Below, one piece after another: positions 27,701 through 42,700 of a DNA stretch of 64,000 bases. Below the pieces are notes generated by a model. The model saw only the letters and a program-made list of their open reading frames with translations, was not told where the DNA came from and did not search any database. Source of the stretch: Mytilus californianus. Its lineage: Eukaryota; Mollusca; Bivalvia; Mytilida; Mytilidae. A program made the translations under genes and the position numbers. The stretch lies in the NCBI RefSeq assembly GCF_021869535.1, contig NW_026262581.1, positions 112,372,771 through 112,436,770 on the forward strand, read 5' to 3'. The number at the start of each line of letters is the position of its first letter. Within the stretch, counting starts at the first letter, position 1.

Positions 27701-30700
27701 AAAGTGTACGAGTAGCTACAGGTTATCAAGTGTTACAAAGACGGGCAACAATACAAGTCAGTTGAAGATTGCAGATAGTGTTTCTTATGTATTTAAAACT
27801 GTGATATATTTATGATTGATTTTCTGTATAACTACGGCATAGAACCTGATACTAGCATATATCTTACAAATTTTCTGTATCTCTACAGCACAGAACATGA
27901 CACTAGCTTACAGGTTACAGATCTTTAAAGCACGTATAAACTGATTATGCTAGTTTTTCTTGTGAAAAGCTTTATTTTATGAACTAACTCATATTCGGGA
28001 CTATTGGTTTTTTCTCACAAAGTTAGTGTCACTCTCTTCAAAGTATGCATTTTATTTTGCAATTTTGCCAATTACCAATTTTTTCATGTTGATCAACAAA
28101 AACAGGCTAATCTATTTTAATATGAATTCATAACTAAATATCATTTCAATACTAACCAGTAGAATGAATTACAGTGTATAATTCAAGACATTCATATCAT
28201 TAAATGTACTATTATAACTAATTTTTGCATTCCCAAGAAAAGTGTCTTCTTTTTCATCTACTAAAAACCTAAGATAACTTGTAACTGTTTCATCAAAAAC
28301 AAGGATTGAAACATGGCAAACTAAAATGACATTAATCCTTATTAAAACTGTCAAATTACCCCTGATCACTGTGTCCACATAGAATGCTTTAAAAAATAAA
28401 TTCAGGATTATATAATAATCATGTGACAGCTGACATTATTACCTAGGCCATAGCCTTTTCAACAAGTAATGCACAAATCAATGAAAGAATGAACTAACAT
28501 ATAAATGAATGCAATGTACAAATGAATGAATGAACTCTACAAACTAACTTATTTAACAAATATCTTAATGTTCCTTTGATTTTGTTTTTCCAAGTGTATG
28601 CAGGGATTTTGTTCCATGAATAAATAAACCAAATCCTTTCTATTCCATTAAATGCTTGAATGAATGTATGACAGGAACAAAAGGAATGAATTAATGAATG
28701 AAAAAATGAATGAACGAATGAATGAAAGAATGAATGAATGAATGAATGAATGAAAGAATGAATGAATAAATGAATGAAAGAACGAATGAATGAATGAACG
28801 AACGAACGAAGAAGTGTGAGTTTAAATGTAATATTTGAACCATAAATAGCAACAGATGAAATATTCCTACCTTACCTACATTTTATGCTTTAAATAACAG
28901 CCATAGTGATCAATGTAAATATGATTAAATGATATATTTCAAAATTGAATTGAGTGATTGAATGAAATTGAATGAAATTAATATATACTGCATATGATCT
29001 TCTAAGAAATGAAATAAAAAATAAGAGTTACAAGAATGCGTTATCTTTGAACATTGAGGTATTTCTTTACCTGGATTGATGACATCAAACTGGCTGAGCT
29101 TAGGTATAATTGTGATATCTTTTGTAAACAACACCGGGTAATCTGTTTTTACTGCCTGTAGGTCACCATCATAAACAGACACATCAAAGGTCAAGGACAT
29201 TCCTTCAAGTAAAAATAAAACTTCATTTTTGCTGAGTTCAACTGCAAAAGTACAAATTGAACAGTTACATAAAAAAGGGGATATAGTTAAATAGTTTTGG
29301 TTTTGTAAGCAGCAAATTGATTTTTAAAGTATTTTCTCACTGTATTACTGAGTTTGACAACCACGATTTTATCATTACCTTGGCTAGTTCCTTTTCATGA
29401 ATGAAGTGCCTTATCATTGTTTTGACTCATTTTACAGAGTAAAATAATGTCAAGTTATTGAATTTCCTGACAAAGAAGAATGTCAAAGCTCAGTATTGTA
29501 TAAGATAGATTGTATTGATACATGAAATGTGGCAATGGACAAATGGGTGAAAATAGGTCATTTTGCTGAATTCTCAACATATTTGATTACCCACCGGATG
29601 ATTTTAGGTGGGTGAGAAAATTCAAAGATGACTTACAAATGACTTACAAATATTGGGTCAGTTGACAGGTTTGAATTACTATGAATTCAAAATTTTTACA
29701 TACATTCATTATTGAAATTGTTGGAAAATGAACACAAATGTGAGATTGATTATTGCAATTTCAGGAAATGTAGCATAGAAACAATCCTATTAAAATTAAC
29801 ATAGGAAGCAAAAACAGTAAAAATCTAATCTTTTAAAAATGGTAGCTTTGTTCATTGACAAATTGCAAAAGTTAGAATTTGGATTAAGCAGTATGTATAG
29901 GGAACTGAAGTCAGTGAAAATACAATATTTTCCAGATTATGACTTAAAAAAGAAAAACATTCATCATATGGACCAAATAGGTTTTAGGAAGGAAAACCTA
30001 AATAATCATTTTTCATTTGGTCCTATCATAAAGACAGCAGAATTCAAATCTAACAGGATTTAAAGGATGCGTTCTTGCTGCACTTGCATTATTAACATTA
30101 ATGAATTGTCTCTGGCTCTCCTGAGAAGTTGGAAAAAAATATCTGACCAGCTGAAACATTTTGATTTAATGAAAAAAACTGCATATAGTACTGTAGAGAC
30201 AATTGTTGTACATTGTATTGTTGTTTGAGTACCTATGATATTGTTGTTTAAGTATCTAGCATACTGTTGTTTAAGTATCTATCATACTGTTGTTTAAGTA
30301 TCTAGCATACTGTTGTTTAAGTATCTATCATACTGTTGTTTAAGTATCTAGCATACTGTTGTTTTAGTATCTATCAAACAGTTGTTTTAGTATCTAGCAT
30401 ACTGTCTATCTAGTAAATATCCTCTTCAAAAGCAAGTTTCTTTTAGAATGAATTAACATTATCATTGTGACTGTATGAAATAAGTAGAATGAATACCATC
30501 GAGCTGTTAAATAATTAGATACAATGGTATAGAATGGTCAAAGTGTAGCTAAATTTGCCACTACAGTTGACAGAACCTACCCACGTTAGCTCCTGTTTTA
30601 CTTAGTGCTGAACTGCTACCTAATTTTGAACTACTACTTATACTACTACCAACACCTGAAGAAACACCTGGATTGCTCAATTTTTTAATCAGATCTTTAT

Positions 30701-33700
30701 GTAATTCTGGAAAAGTTCCCTCATTTTCTATACAACTGAAATATAGAAGAAACTTTGAACAAAATATTTATTGAAACTATAACTATACGTAGTATCTTAT
30801 CTTACATAAATATTATCAAAAATAAGTTTTTGAAACTGAAGGCATTAATGTTTTAAGAATTATACAGACAATCTGAAATCTTGGAGATAGATCAAGCTTA
30901 TACTAGAAAATTACTAAAACAGAAATTCAAACTTAAGGTAAAAGCTATTGTGTGATTGGTTGCTCAGTAGTCATACATTACTGTACAAAACAAAATTATA
31001 TGAATAGGTCACATTGTGAAAACATGATGGAACTAAGGTTATAAATTCCTAACTGCATATTCACCAAAACATAAGGAACCTTCTGCAAACTGAATCAGTA
31101 ATGATGGGGCAAAAACTGCAATGAATTCCTTTGTGGGCTTTCCAGAATGACTTAATGTCTATGTACTTAAATATTTTATTACCTTGTGATATTTATTGTG
31201 CAAAAGCAGGAATCATCGTTCATCCCATTCTTGACATCCTCTATACTTAATACTGAAAAAATAAAATACATTTACATGAAAATTAACAGAGAATTCCATG
31301 TGATAGCAGCTGAGAACCCCAAAGAAATAATGAATGAAAGCTTACAATACCATTACAAATATGTATATTTTCTTTGGTTAACAAGAATAATGTGTATACA
31401 CCTTTTTTTGTTAATTTTTAACTGATTTTTTTCAGATGGAATCATATGGAATTTTTTACAAACAATGACAAACAATGAGCAATTGAGACACATAATGAAT
31501 ATTCTTGCTTAACTTTGAATAACTTGTATGCTGACTGATAACTGTTATTCCTTATATTTCTTGTATTATATTTTGTAATTGGAAGATCTGTTTCTATACC
31601 ATCTTTAATATTCTCAACCAAGGCCTGCTTCAGCAAAAACAACATCATTGTAAAAGATCATGCTTTCAGATGACTGAGTGATCAAATTGTCCAGGCAGTT
31701 TGTAAACATTCATCTGTACAAATCACACTAGTCTGTCAAATCAATTGCAAAAATATCAAGGAGCACTTGATCTGCTGGTTTGTGATTTTTGTTTACTTAG
31801 TGACACAGGATCTGTTTACCCTTATATAGCACCTGAGATCACCCCGTGTTTTTGGTTGGGTTCGTATTGCTCAGTCTTTAGTTTTCTGTGATGTGTTTTG
31901 TGCACTGTTGTTTGTTTTTTCATCATTTTTGTTTTTTTGCCAAGGTATTGTCAGTTTGTTTTCGACTTATGAGTTTGAATATCCATTTGGTATCTTTGGC
32001 CCCCCTTGAAAGAGGTTTGTGGTTCATCGTTTATACTTAGGTTTCATCTTCCAATGAAACTGACAGTAATCATATTGTATGGATGTGTAAAAAGTGGATC
32101 TATACCATACAAACATACAAATTACCTCCTACACCAAAGGGTCTTCTGTATGGACGTGTTGGAGACTTCTTTGAACTGTCAGAAAACATACGACCTAAAA
32201 AATAGTTATAAATGAGTATAAACATTTTTGTCTACACAAACAATAGCAACTATTGAGTTCGTCAGAATAGTCCGTATATTTTATATTGTATATTTGATAT
32301 AAAAAAATCTACCCGACTTCTTTTAATATGTAAAATATAAATATCATAAAGTGACAATTGACCATCTTAGAAGACTAATATAGCATAAAATTATCTGTTA
32401 ATGAATACTTACCGATTCTGTAAATTCTAACAACTATATACAAATACTTCTGATATTCATCAAGTGGTAATTCCTGAAATCAAATTAGCAAATATTTATA
32501 TTAAAATCCACCCAATCAAGTAACTTATTTAAATAAACTGTTAACACAGAGATATGTCTCGCCTTTTTTGTAATTTTGATAATGCAAATGTTGAAATTGA
32601 AATAGCAATACTTTAACATGTAAGTTATGCAAATATTCAAAGTCAATGAACCATGACTAAAGGTGCATGGCTAAACAATCACCATGGAAATGAGATGAGC
32701 CAATGCTAATACCACTGCATACCAAATACCATTGACTTATCACGTCATTCCCTTTAAACAAACCTAAACACAAACATTAACTTGTAAATAGTTATCAAAG
32801 GTACCAGGATTATAATTTAATACGCCAGACGCGCGTTTCATCTACATAAGACTCATCAGTAACGCTCAGATCAAAATAGTTATAAAGCCAAACAAGTACA
32901 AAGTTGAAGAGCATTGAGGACCCAAAATTCCAAAAAGTTGTGCCAAATACGGCTAAGGTAATCTATGCCCGGGATAAGAAAATACCTAATTTTTTCGAAA
33001 AATTCAAAATTTTGTAAACAGGAAATTTATTAAAATGACCACATAATTGATATTCATGTCAACACTGAAGTGCTGACTACTGGGCTGGTGATACCCTCGG
33101 GGATGAAATGTCCACCAGTAGTTATGTAAAAGTTTTAAAAGTCAATGAACCATGATGAGGGGGTGGGCTATATAATCTCATATGGAAACAAGACTTGCAA
33201 ATGCCAATACATTTGCATACCAAATATCATTGACTTAACATTAGCAGTCTTAAACTGATCTAATCACAAACTAATACATGTAAACTAAGCGAAAGTTTCA
33301 AAGTCAATAGACCATGACTGAGGGGGCGGGCCAAATATTCTCCATGGAAATGAGATGTGCTCATGCTTATACATCTGCATACCAATTAACATTGGCCTAC
33401 CACTAATGGTTCCCCTTAAACTGACATAATCACAAACTAATACATGTAAATTAAGCCAAAGTTTCAAAGTCAATAGACCATGACTGAGGGGGTGGGGCCA
33501 AATAATCTCCATGGAAATGAGATGTGCCAATGCTTACACAACTGCATACCAAATATCATTGACCTACCACTAGTGATTCCCCATAAACTGACCTAATCAC
33601 AAACTAATATATGTAAACTAAGCCAAAGTTTCAAAGTCAATAGACCATGACTGAGGGGGCAGGGCCAAATAATCTCCATGGAAATGAGATGTGCCAATGC

Positions 33701-36700
33701 TTACACAACTGCATACCAAATATCATTGACCTACCACTAGTGATTCCCCATAAACTGACCTAATCACAAACTAATACATGTAAACTAAGCCAAAGTTTCA
33801 AAGTCAATAGACCATGACTGAGGGGGCAGGGCCAAAAAATCTCCATGGAAATGAGATGTGCCAATGCTAATACAACTGCATACCAAATATCATTGACCTG
33901 CCACTAGTGGTTCACTACAAACTAGACCTAATCACAAACTAATACATTGTTGATGCCGCTGCCGCCGGAAACAGCATGTCTCGCTTTCTGACTCTATCAA
34001 GGTGAGACAAAAAGTGACAAAAGCTAACAAAAAATATATTTGTGGATTAAACTTAATGTTAAACATCATAGTTATAAAACACTTCTTAGCAGCAAAATAG
34101 GATAACATGAGATAATAGAGCAAAGACTTCCAGACATTCACCTGCTTAAAAACAATCTGGCTTGAAAGGTACTGTGTAAACAGAAGAGAATCTCTTGATG
34201 TATTTTTCATTTCTTTTTTTGTGTAATTGAGTTGCTGTCTCATTGATGAACACCACACATTTCCTTTTGTTGACACACCTTAATGGCTCAAGCTTTGCAA
34301 TTTTCCAAGTTAAAAAGGGCATAACTCTAGAACGGTAAGTGACTCACTGCCCATATTCAAACTCTGTCTGTGAGTTTTGGTTCTTAGCATTGTGTGTGAG
34401 TTTCATAAAATTTGGATGAGGAAAACTTAAATTAGAGTGTGGAAACCAAAATGGGACAGACAGAAGGACAGACAGACAGTGGGACTGACAGAAGGGTAAC
34501 ACTTGATGTCCCCATTGCCTATGGATGGGGCATAAAAAACAACAAATAACATGAAAGATCTCTGGTACTTACAGTAAAGAGACCAAAACAATTATCCAGT
34601 TTTTCTGGTTTCAGTGGAGCACCATTTTTGTTCATTCTTATTATAAACTGTTCACTACAAATAACAATTGTATAAATATTGCAGCATTTGCTTAATATTT
34701 ATTATTTATTAAAGTTATTTTTTTTCTGTATTAATGGAAATTATAATAATGTCATTATATTGGAATAACCCAAAATTGTTTAAGTTAGTCCAAAATTTAA
34801 AATTGACTTTGGATACAATAGCACATTTGAACCTAACAATTATATTGATTTATTCTATAATATTTTTACTTATTTGGTTTTAAGTTTAAAAAAAAAATAC
34901 AAAAACATTTTCCCAAACAATAAATTAATACTTCAAAGAAATAATCAGGCATAACATAAAAAATATTTGTGTCTGACCTAAACTAAGACCTTAAGCTTAT
35001 AACTGAATGAGATTTGGAGATAACTTCCATCCATCATCTGTTTTCTTTACAAAAATTCTAAAGCTAAACTCACTATTAATTTTAAGAAAGTACAATGATT
35101 TGCAGAAGTTGAAATCTGTTGCTGGGTTGCTGTCTTATTGATATATACCCCACAACTCTTTTCATTCATATTATTCAAAGAGAATCAAAAGTAGATTATT
35201 AGCTTTATTAGATATTGTGTAATGAGCATATCAGCATTCAAACAACAATGGCAAGTTATGTTAAATTCTGCTTTAGAAATATGTTACATTTTCAAAAATC
35301 TAAATATGGAAAAGAGATTTACATGTATTTGGCTTCTTTCTTGTGAACATGAAGAGATATCCAATACTGTGGCTTTGATTTGTTTACAATGAGAAAACAA
35401 CTGCATAGTTAAATCGATACTACTGTGAAAGTACTTTTATTCGTGGGGTACCAATTTTTGTGGTTTTCGTGGATGGTTTTATCAACGAATTTAAGTGTCC
35501 AATGAAATATAACAACTGTTGTCCAAATCAAGAAATGGAAAGATCCCTATGTAGATTTGACTACATGGATACTGGCATATAATATAGAGAATACATCAAA
35601 TATCAGCAAACACACTATGAATTATATTTACAACTTCAGACATAGTTTTATCCATTTAATCTTTTAAAAGACTAAACTTGTACGACTATTAACCTTTTAA
35701 TTCTCATGACAAATTAGCTTTGATCGATGATGTCAGCCGCACTCCCGGTGATGATATGCAATGATGAAGTGTTCATTTTATCTCCTCATAATTCTTATAC
35801 GGAAATTTTTTTTTCATATTGTGCTTTGCTTTCCTATTTCCTTAGAATTGATTCTACAATTCATAGTACATTTGTGGCATTCTTTATCGAACTGTTTTCT
35901 TTTAAAGTGACATGTTTATGGTTTGATTAGAACCTTTGATGATCGTTAATCTGTTGATTATTTGATTTCGGGTTAATTAGTGTCATCACTTCTGATAACA
36001 CATGTGCAACAATTATAATAGTTAGTAATAATTAGTTAATATAGTATTCGTATTCGAATCCAATCTCTTCCGAAGCACTAAAAGCCTTACCTGACAAATT
36101 TCTGATCTCTATTGTCATATACACTCATCACTATCTGAGATTCATCACCAACATTACACTGAGATACTTTCAAATTAACCAAAACATTAAAAACAATATC
36201 CGTATCTTTTGGAGTATTGACAGAGACTGATTTGTGTCTTTTCTTGGAGTATTTTGGCTACAAAAAAAAAAGAAATTGTAAATAATGTATGTGATAAACA
36301 ACAACTTTAAACAGTGTGAAAATATATACCAACAAGAGTGCACACACTCAAATGGCTTGGCATCTAAATATATACCAACAAGAGTGCACACACACTAAAA
36401 TGGCTTGTCATCTAAATATATACCAACAAGAGTGCACACAAACTGAAATGGCTTGTCATCTTAATTTTGTATAACTGAATAGTATGTTGACAAATAAAGG
36501 ACTTGCCATCTTCTGGAAACTTTCTCTATGTTTCCAGGTAGGCATTTTTTTTTAAATTACCCACATAAACCATAAACTTACATTTCTCAGCCCATCTAAA
36601 TGTATTGTACAAGGCTTAAATGAGAAAAATGGACATAGAATAGATTTAATGGTCACTTCTATGGCCAAAACAACAAATTAAACCCAACATTATTTCATTA

Positions 36701-39700
36701 TAAACAAAACTTAACATTAATCTATGAACCAAGGAAATGCCGTCAAGGTTAGTTGACCCCTTTCAAACAGATATGTACACCTTACACTGATTCTAAAAAC
36801 CAAATATAGTTGACCTAGTAACTGATATACTGACTTGAGCAAGAAAACTGAACATTGCTCTTTACCATGAAAATAAGGCCAGATGGCCAGGCAGTACATT
36901 AAGTAATCTTATTAACTTTAATACTATCAACTATATCTTACTCATAACATCTGAGAAACTCTCCTAAGCACTAAACAATCAATAACATTGTTCATTGAAC
37001 TATCAAAATAAAGTTAAGGTCATATTCCCCCTGTCAAATCAACATGTAAAACTTATAATAATTTTATAGATCAAATACATGTATACATAACATATTATTA
37101 ATAGAAACTAGAAAATTGATCTAAGAGTCAAAAGTTAAGGTTGATAATTGAACCCTTCAAAAAGTTCAAGGTCAGATTAATCCTTACATAGAGACATGAA
37201 CACCTTACAATCACTATATACACTCAAAAAAAAGTTGACCTATATTTAAAGATAATGGTTTTTCAACAAGTATTAAATAAACTTAACATAATCAATGATC
37301 CATGACAATGACATCAAGGTCTGATAAATCCTACCAGACAGATTTGTACACCTTACAATCATTCCATACACCAAACATAGTAGATCTATTGCTTATAGTT
37401 TCTAAGAAACAGATCAAAGTATGAAAACTTAACGTTGACAAATGAACCATGAAAATAAGGTCAAGATCAGTTGATAAATGCCAGACAGACATGTACACTT
37501 TACAATCATTCAATACACCAAATATAGTTGACCTGTTGCTTATAGTATCTACAAACAGACTTAACCCGGAAAATTTAACATTGACCAATGAACCATGAAA
37601 ATGATGTCAAGGTCAGATGAACCCTACCAGACAGACATGTACACCTCACAATCATTCCATACACCAAATATAGTTGACCTATTGCTTTAAGTATCTGAAA
37701 AGATGACCAAACTATGGAAACTTTAAATTGACCAATGAACCATGACAATAAGGACAAGGACAGATTATACCTGCCAAACTCTCTTTCCAATAACCAAATA
37801 AAGTTGACCTATTGCTTTTAATAGACCAAAACACAAAAACTTAACTTTGACCAATGAACCATGAAAATAAGGTCAGATGAAACCTGCCAGCTGACATGTA
37901 CACTTTACAATCATTCCATACACTATATATAGTTGACCTACTGCATACCTGTCAATTGACCCGGATCCTGCGGGTGTGACAAAAGATTTTCACAAATCTG
38001 AGGGGTCACCCGGAACACCCACCAGGTGACCAAATAACCCGGGAATTCGGAAAATAACCCATTTTCACCTGGATTCCTTAGCCTTCAGACTGATTAGATA
38101 TAAAGTGATTTCAATGAAATACCGGCAAATTCGTAATTCTTCCTGGACAAGAAGTTCAACTAGCTGTGTAAACTCAGCTCAATTGACCCATTTCAGTGCA
38201 TGGCTTCACTTGACAGCTTTGGTGTCAAACACACTGTTAATTAACACCAATTACCTTAGCTTTAGGTCGTAAATAATTTGTGTATTTCAAAGTTGTTTTA
38301 AAAACAATTTGAGTTACTTCCCCTTTTTTGTCAATTCACAATATACTCCTTAAACTTATGGTTTTTTTTGTAAAAATATTAAATCTAAAATGAATTGAAT
38401 GCACAAACATATCAGAATAATACTTTTACTTATTGTTCTACCTTAGAACAATTAAAAAATAAAAATTTTGAAAATTACTTTTTTCATCTATACCTCCTTT
38501 AATTGTTTAACTTTATTTTATTTTTCTCTAATATCAACATATGATATATTCTACTGTTTAAAAGCTGCACAAATGTATATAAAGAAAACACAAATTGGCA
38601 CTTTGTATGTCATGGAATGAATATGAACAGGAATTAAGGCAATGTAACACAAATCTATCAATTGCCTCCATGTGCAATGAAATAATAATATGTACAATTT
38701 TAAATTACTTAATCATGTTGACATGTTTTGGAAACTTTGATATAAATTATAAGAAAAATGTCCCCTAAATACTGAAATTCACCTCGAAAAGTTCATACGT
38801 GTTATGACCTGAGATTTCATTCTTCTATGCAGGTCATCACCTGCATTTTCATTGTCATAGGTTGACAGGTATGCCTACTGCTTATAGTATCTGAGAAACG
38901 GACCTAATCACATGACTTTAACCTTGATTACTGATCCATGAAATAAGGTTCAGAATAGGTGAACCCTATCTGATGGACATGTAGACATACCTGCCAACTT
39001 TTCAAAATCTCCATGGGGGATTTTAAGCGCAAGAGGAACTTATGCTCCTCTTTTATTGGCATGAATGTTTTTAGTCTACTACTATATTGTTTGAATGAGT
39101 ATGTATGTGTTTAAATTCCCTTTCTACTCATTTGAATGCCTTTTTTGAGGTGTTTAGTTTATAAAATAAGGAATTTCAAAATTCAGGTCAATACCTCTCA
39201 TGAGGGATATCCCCCATAAATTGGGATAGTTGGCAGGTCTGTACAGTAGACCTTGCAAGGAACCCATATACCAAATATAGCTATCCTATTACTCATCATA
39301 ATTGAGTATTTCACATGACAAAAAACACATTTTTTTAGCAGTCACTGAACCATGAAAATGAGGCCAAGGACAATGGACATATAACAGACACAAACTTTGT
39401 AGTAACATATAAGGCTGGTATATACAAAGTATGAAGCATCCAGGTCTTCTACCCTCTGAAATATAAAGCTTAAAAATCAAATCGCAGGACTAATATATGA
39501 AAACTAGGTAGCTTACACTATGAAATAAAATTTTTGTACAATCCTTTTTTATAGAAATTTCCACTCTGATCCAACTTCCTGTATTCATATATTGTTTCAA
39601 ACAATGATTTTTGAATTTTTATGGTAAGAAAAAATTCCTTATTCTAAGTTTTAATTGGTCAATTATTTTTTAAAGTTTAACCTCTTTACCCTTAACACTA

Positions 39701-42700
39701 CTTTCAATACTAACATGTTATACCAAATTCACTGAACATGAACCATGTAACAAGGTATTATTTTACTTAATATCAACACATCATCACGCTATACTCACAA
39801 GGAACAGTTTCAACTTGTGCGATATAATTTGACATACTATAGTCCACTCACCTGTGAAGATTTGGCATTTTCTGCACTTTGTAAGTGAACCCTGTATAAC
39901 CTGACAATACTACATTTATCAACATCCACCTGTTCACCATCAACTCTGGGTATTAAGTCCATTCCCAATTGCCTGAAATGTCCAATAATTAATCAATAAA
40001 AAAAACAATAATTGAAACAATCAAATCTAAACAATTTATTATATGAATGCCAAATTCCAACTAAAGTGAGAAATTTACAAGATATGCTTCTGAGATATAG
40101 AAATAAAAACTATTCAATGGCAAATTAAATTACATAAACATAGTGCATGCAGAGTCAACCCAGCCAAAAATGCATACAATATTGTTCAATCTCTTACAAT
40201 ATGTAGTTTAATAAATGGGAAATGTGTCCATGGGACACAAATGATGCCCCCACTTGCATATAACGTTATAAAGGGACATAACTCAAGAACAGTAAAAGTG
40301 ATGCCACCCAAATTCAAATTTGATCTGTGTTTTGTGGTAATAAGCAATGTGTATGAGTTTCATAGTATTTAGTTGAGGCAAACTAAAGTTAGAGAACGGA
40401 AACCAATTCTGGGACATACAGACGGACAAGGGTAAAACTTAATGCCCCCTCCGCGACAGCAATAGAACAAAATTGGCAAAATAACATTGATATACTGAAG
40501 TCACTCAAACAAGAAATGTAGGTCACTGTGATAAAAAGAACTAGGAAAGATAAATGCTTAATTTTGTTCAATGTTGTGAAAGCTCAATGACTAATTCTAT
40601 ATTTTCATCTATTTTGCCTAGAAGGGTCAAAGTTCAAAGGGATTAAGATGCTCTCCCCAAGTTTTGAAATTTTGATTTAACAATTAGATGGTTTTTGAAA
40701 AATTTAGGAATTCTTCCCTATGTATATTTTGAGGTTGTTGTTTTTTTTTACATAAAATTAAGTATCATCATGATGATTCCAAGCTCCAACACCATTTTTT
40801 CAATGCAATCACTAACCAACCACAAAATCATATTTTTGAAAATAATCAAAGAGGTCAAAGTAGATACATTGAATGATTGATGTTATGGCGAAGTATGAGA
40901 TCATATTCAGATTACTTGAAAAACTATAAAAAATTCAACATTTTCACCAAATTTGAATACGATAGACACCTTCAAAAAAATATTTTTACCAAGAAATTCA
41001 ATATTTAACATGTTAAAACTTAAATGATGTTTAATCCTATATATATTTTCTACATTTAATCTTTTTTTTTTCTTTTTTTTTAAATTACAATTTTTGCTAG
41101 GTGAATTACTAAAAGTGATGTAAATTGAATCTGAGGCCAGTAGGGTGCATTCAAATGTTGTAAATTGAATCTGAGGCCAGTAGGGTGCATTCAAATGAAA
41201 CGCATACTAATGCGTAGTTACCATTTTTACAAAAGACTTGTCAAAAAATCTGCTTTCTTTGACAAGCATAACTTCCTTCTTAAAAAGATGTACAATTGAT
41301 TGGATAGTAAAGGAATACTGAACTGAAGTTTCTCTTCCCTTTCCCATTTATGGAGTATATATATTTAGTTTTGTGTTACGTAATTCATTTACCTATGTCA
41401 ACAGCTATCATGATCTTGATTTCATCTTTTATAAAAAGTAATTTAACCCTACCAGTATTATATTTTTCCCCATGCAATATATTTAACACAGTTCATTGTT
41501 ATACACAAAATTTTAGTCAAAATCCAAAATAACGGTGGAATAAGTCATTAATCTTTTCAACCAAAGGTATACCTTAGTAATTTTATTATAAAAAGCTACA
41601 TTTAATCAATTGAAATGTATATTACCAGTAAATATGTAAATAGTGGGTTAAACATTTGTATATAAAATAACGCTACTTTAAAGAAAATACATTGTTATGG
41701 GAAATAACGCTGCGACATTTCTTTAATAAATTGCTTTGCCGAGCGCAGCTGGCTACGACCGCAGAGGTCCAACCCTGAACAGTTGGGGCAAAAATGGACA
41801 TAATATTCGCGCTAGATACAGGTATGAATTTGGATTGTAATTAAATATTTGACACATAATAGGTTTCTCACACAGAATAACTGTAGTCAAAGAACTTAGA
41901 ATTGGTTATATGATTTGAATTTTATATTCAATTTTTTGCTTTTGTGCAATACACTATGCTGTTGCGAATTAGCCAATCCTAACCATCCCTTTATGGTATG
42001 GAAACTTGTGGTATAATTTCAGAGAGATCCATACACCGTTCCACAAGTTATTGTCTGGAAACTACAAAAATGCTTATTTGGGCCCCTTTTTGGTCCCTAA
42101 TTCCTAAACTATTAGGACTACAACCCCCAAAATCAATCCCAACCTTCCTTTTGTGGTTATAAACCTTATGTATACAATGTTTTATAAAGTATAAAACATT
42201 GTTTACATAATATAATTTTTTTGCAGTCGTATAAAAATGGTTAGGATTTGCCAGATTTGTTTTATTTTTATGCCATTTTCATTTAAAGTTCATAATATTT
42301 TATAGCTTATAACTGATATAACACGTTTTATTATTAAATATCCAAATTAGTGGGGTAAATTAGTTCAATGAACTGGCTATCAATTACCTGTCATTATGTT
42401 ATGCAATTCTCATTTAATTATAATACAGGTGCATTTACAGGTACTTTTAAAGAATAAACCACAAGATAATTTAATCTTGTAAACAGCTATTTACTAATTG
42501 GTACAAATAATAAAAGTATTAAACATTGTATACATAATATAAATTGTTTACATGATAGGAATAGAACATTTGATTTATTTTTACAGAAAGAACAGTTAGG
42601 CATATATATGTTAACCTGGAAGACTTGTTGATTAATCTATTCCATTTATAAATTTACAGATATTTTTCACTTATTTCTATGTGTTGTTTGAAATAATTTT

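Larger units (their letters stand above)
36325..39480 (+). mobile_element. F2 element, copy b, long and interrupted
   Basis: Three tandem heads (AACAAGAGTGCACACA at 36331, 36377 and 36425) precede diverged monomers with CATGAAAAT(A/G)AGGTCAAGGT across 36.7-39.4 kb. The right end TATGAAGCATCCAGGTCTTC matches the F2a end, but the GCC-rich stretch and terminal hairpin are missing. Two terminal-inverted-repeat elements are inserted. Confidence 0.7.

Noticed and set aside
28676-28811. GAAT repeat as a functional site
   Set aside because: It has the look of an ordinary tetranucleotide microsatellite.
33285-33530. Minus-strand frames inside F8, and similar ones in F2, F4 and F5
   Set aside because: They repeat with the monomers, break between copies, and match no protein family.
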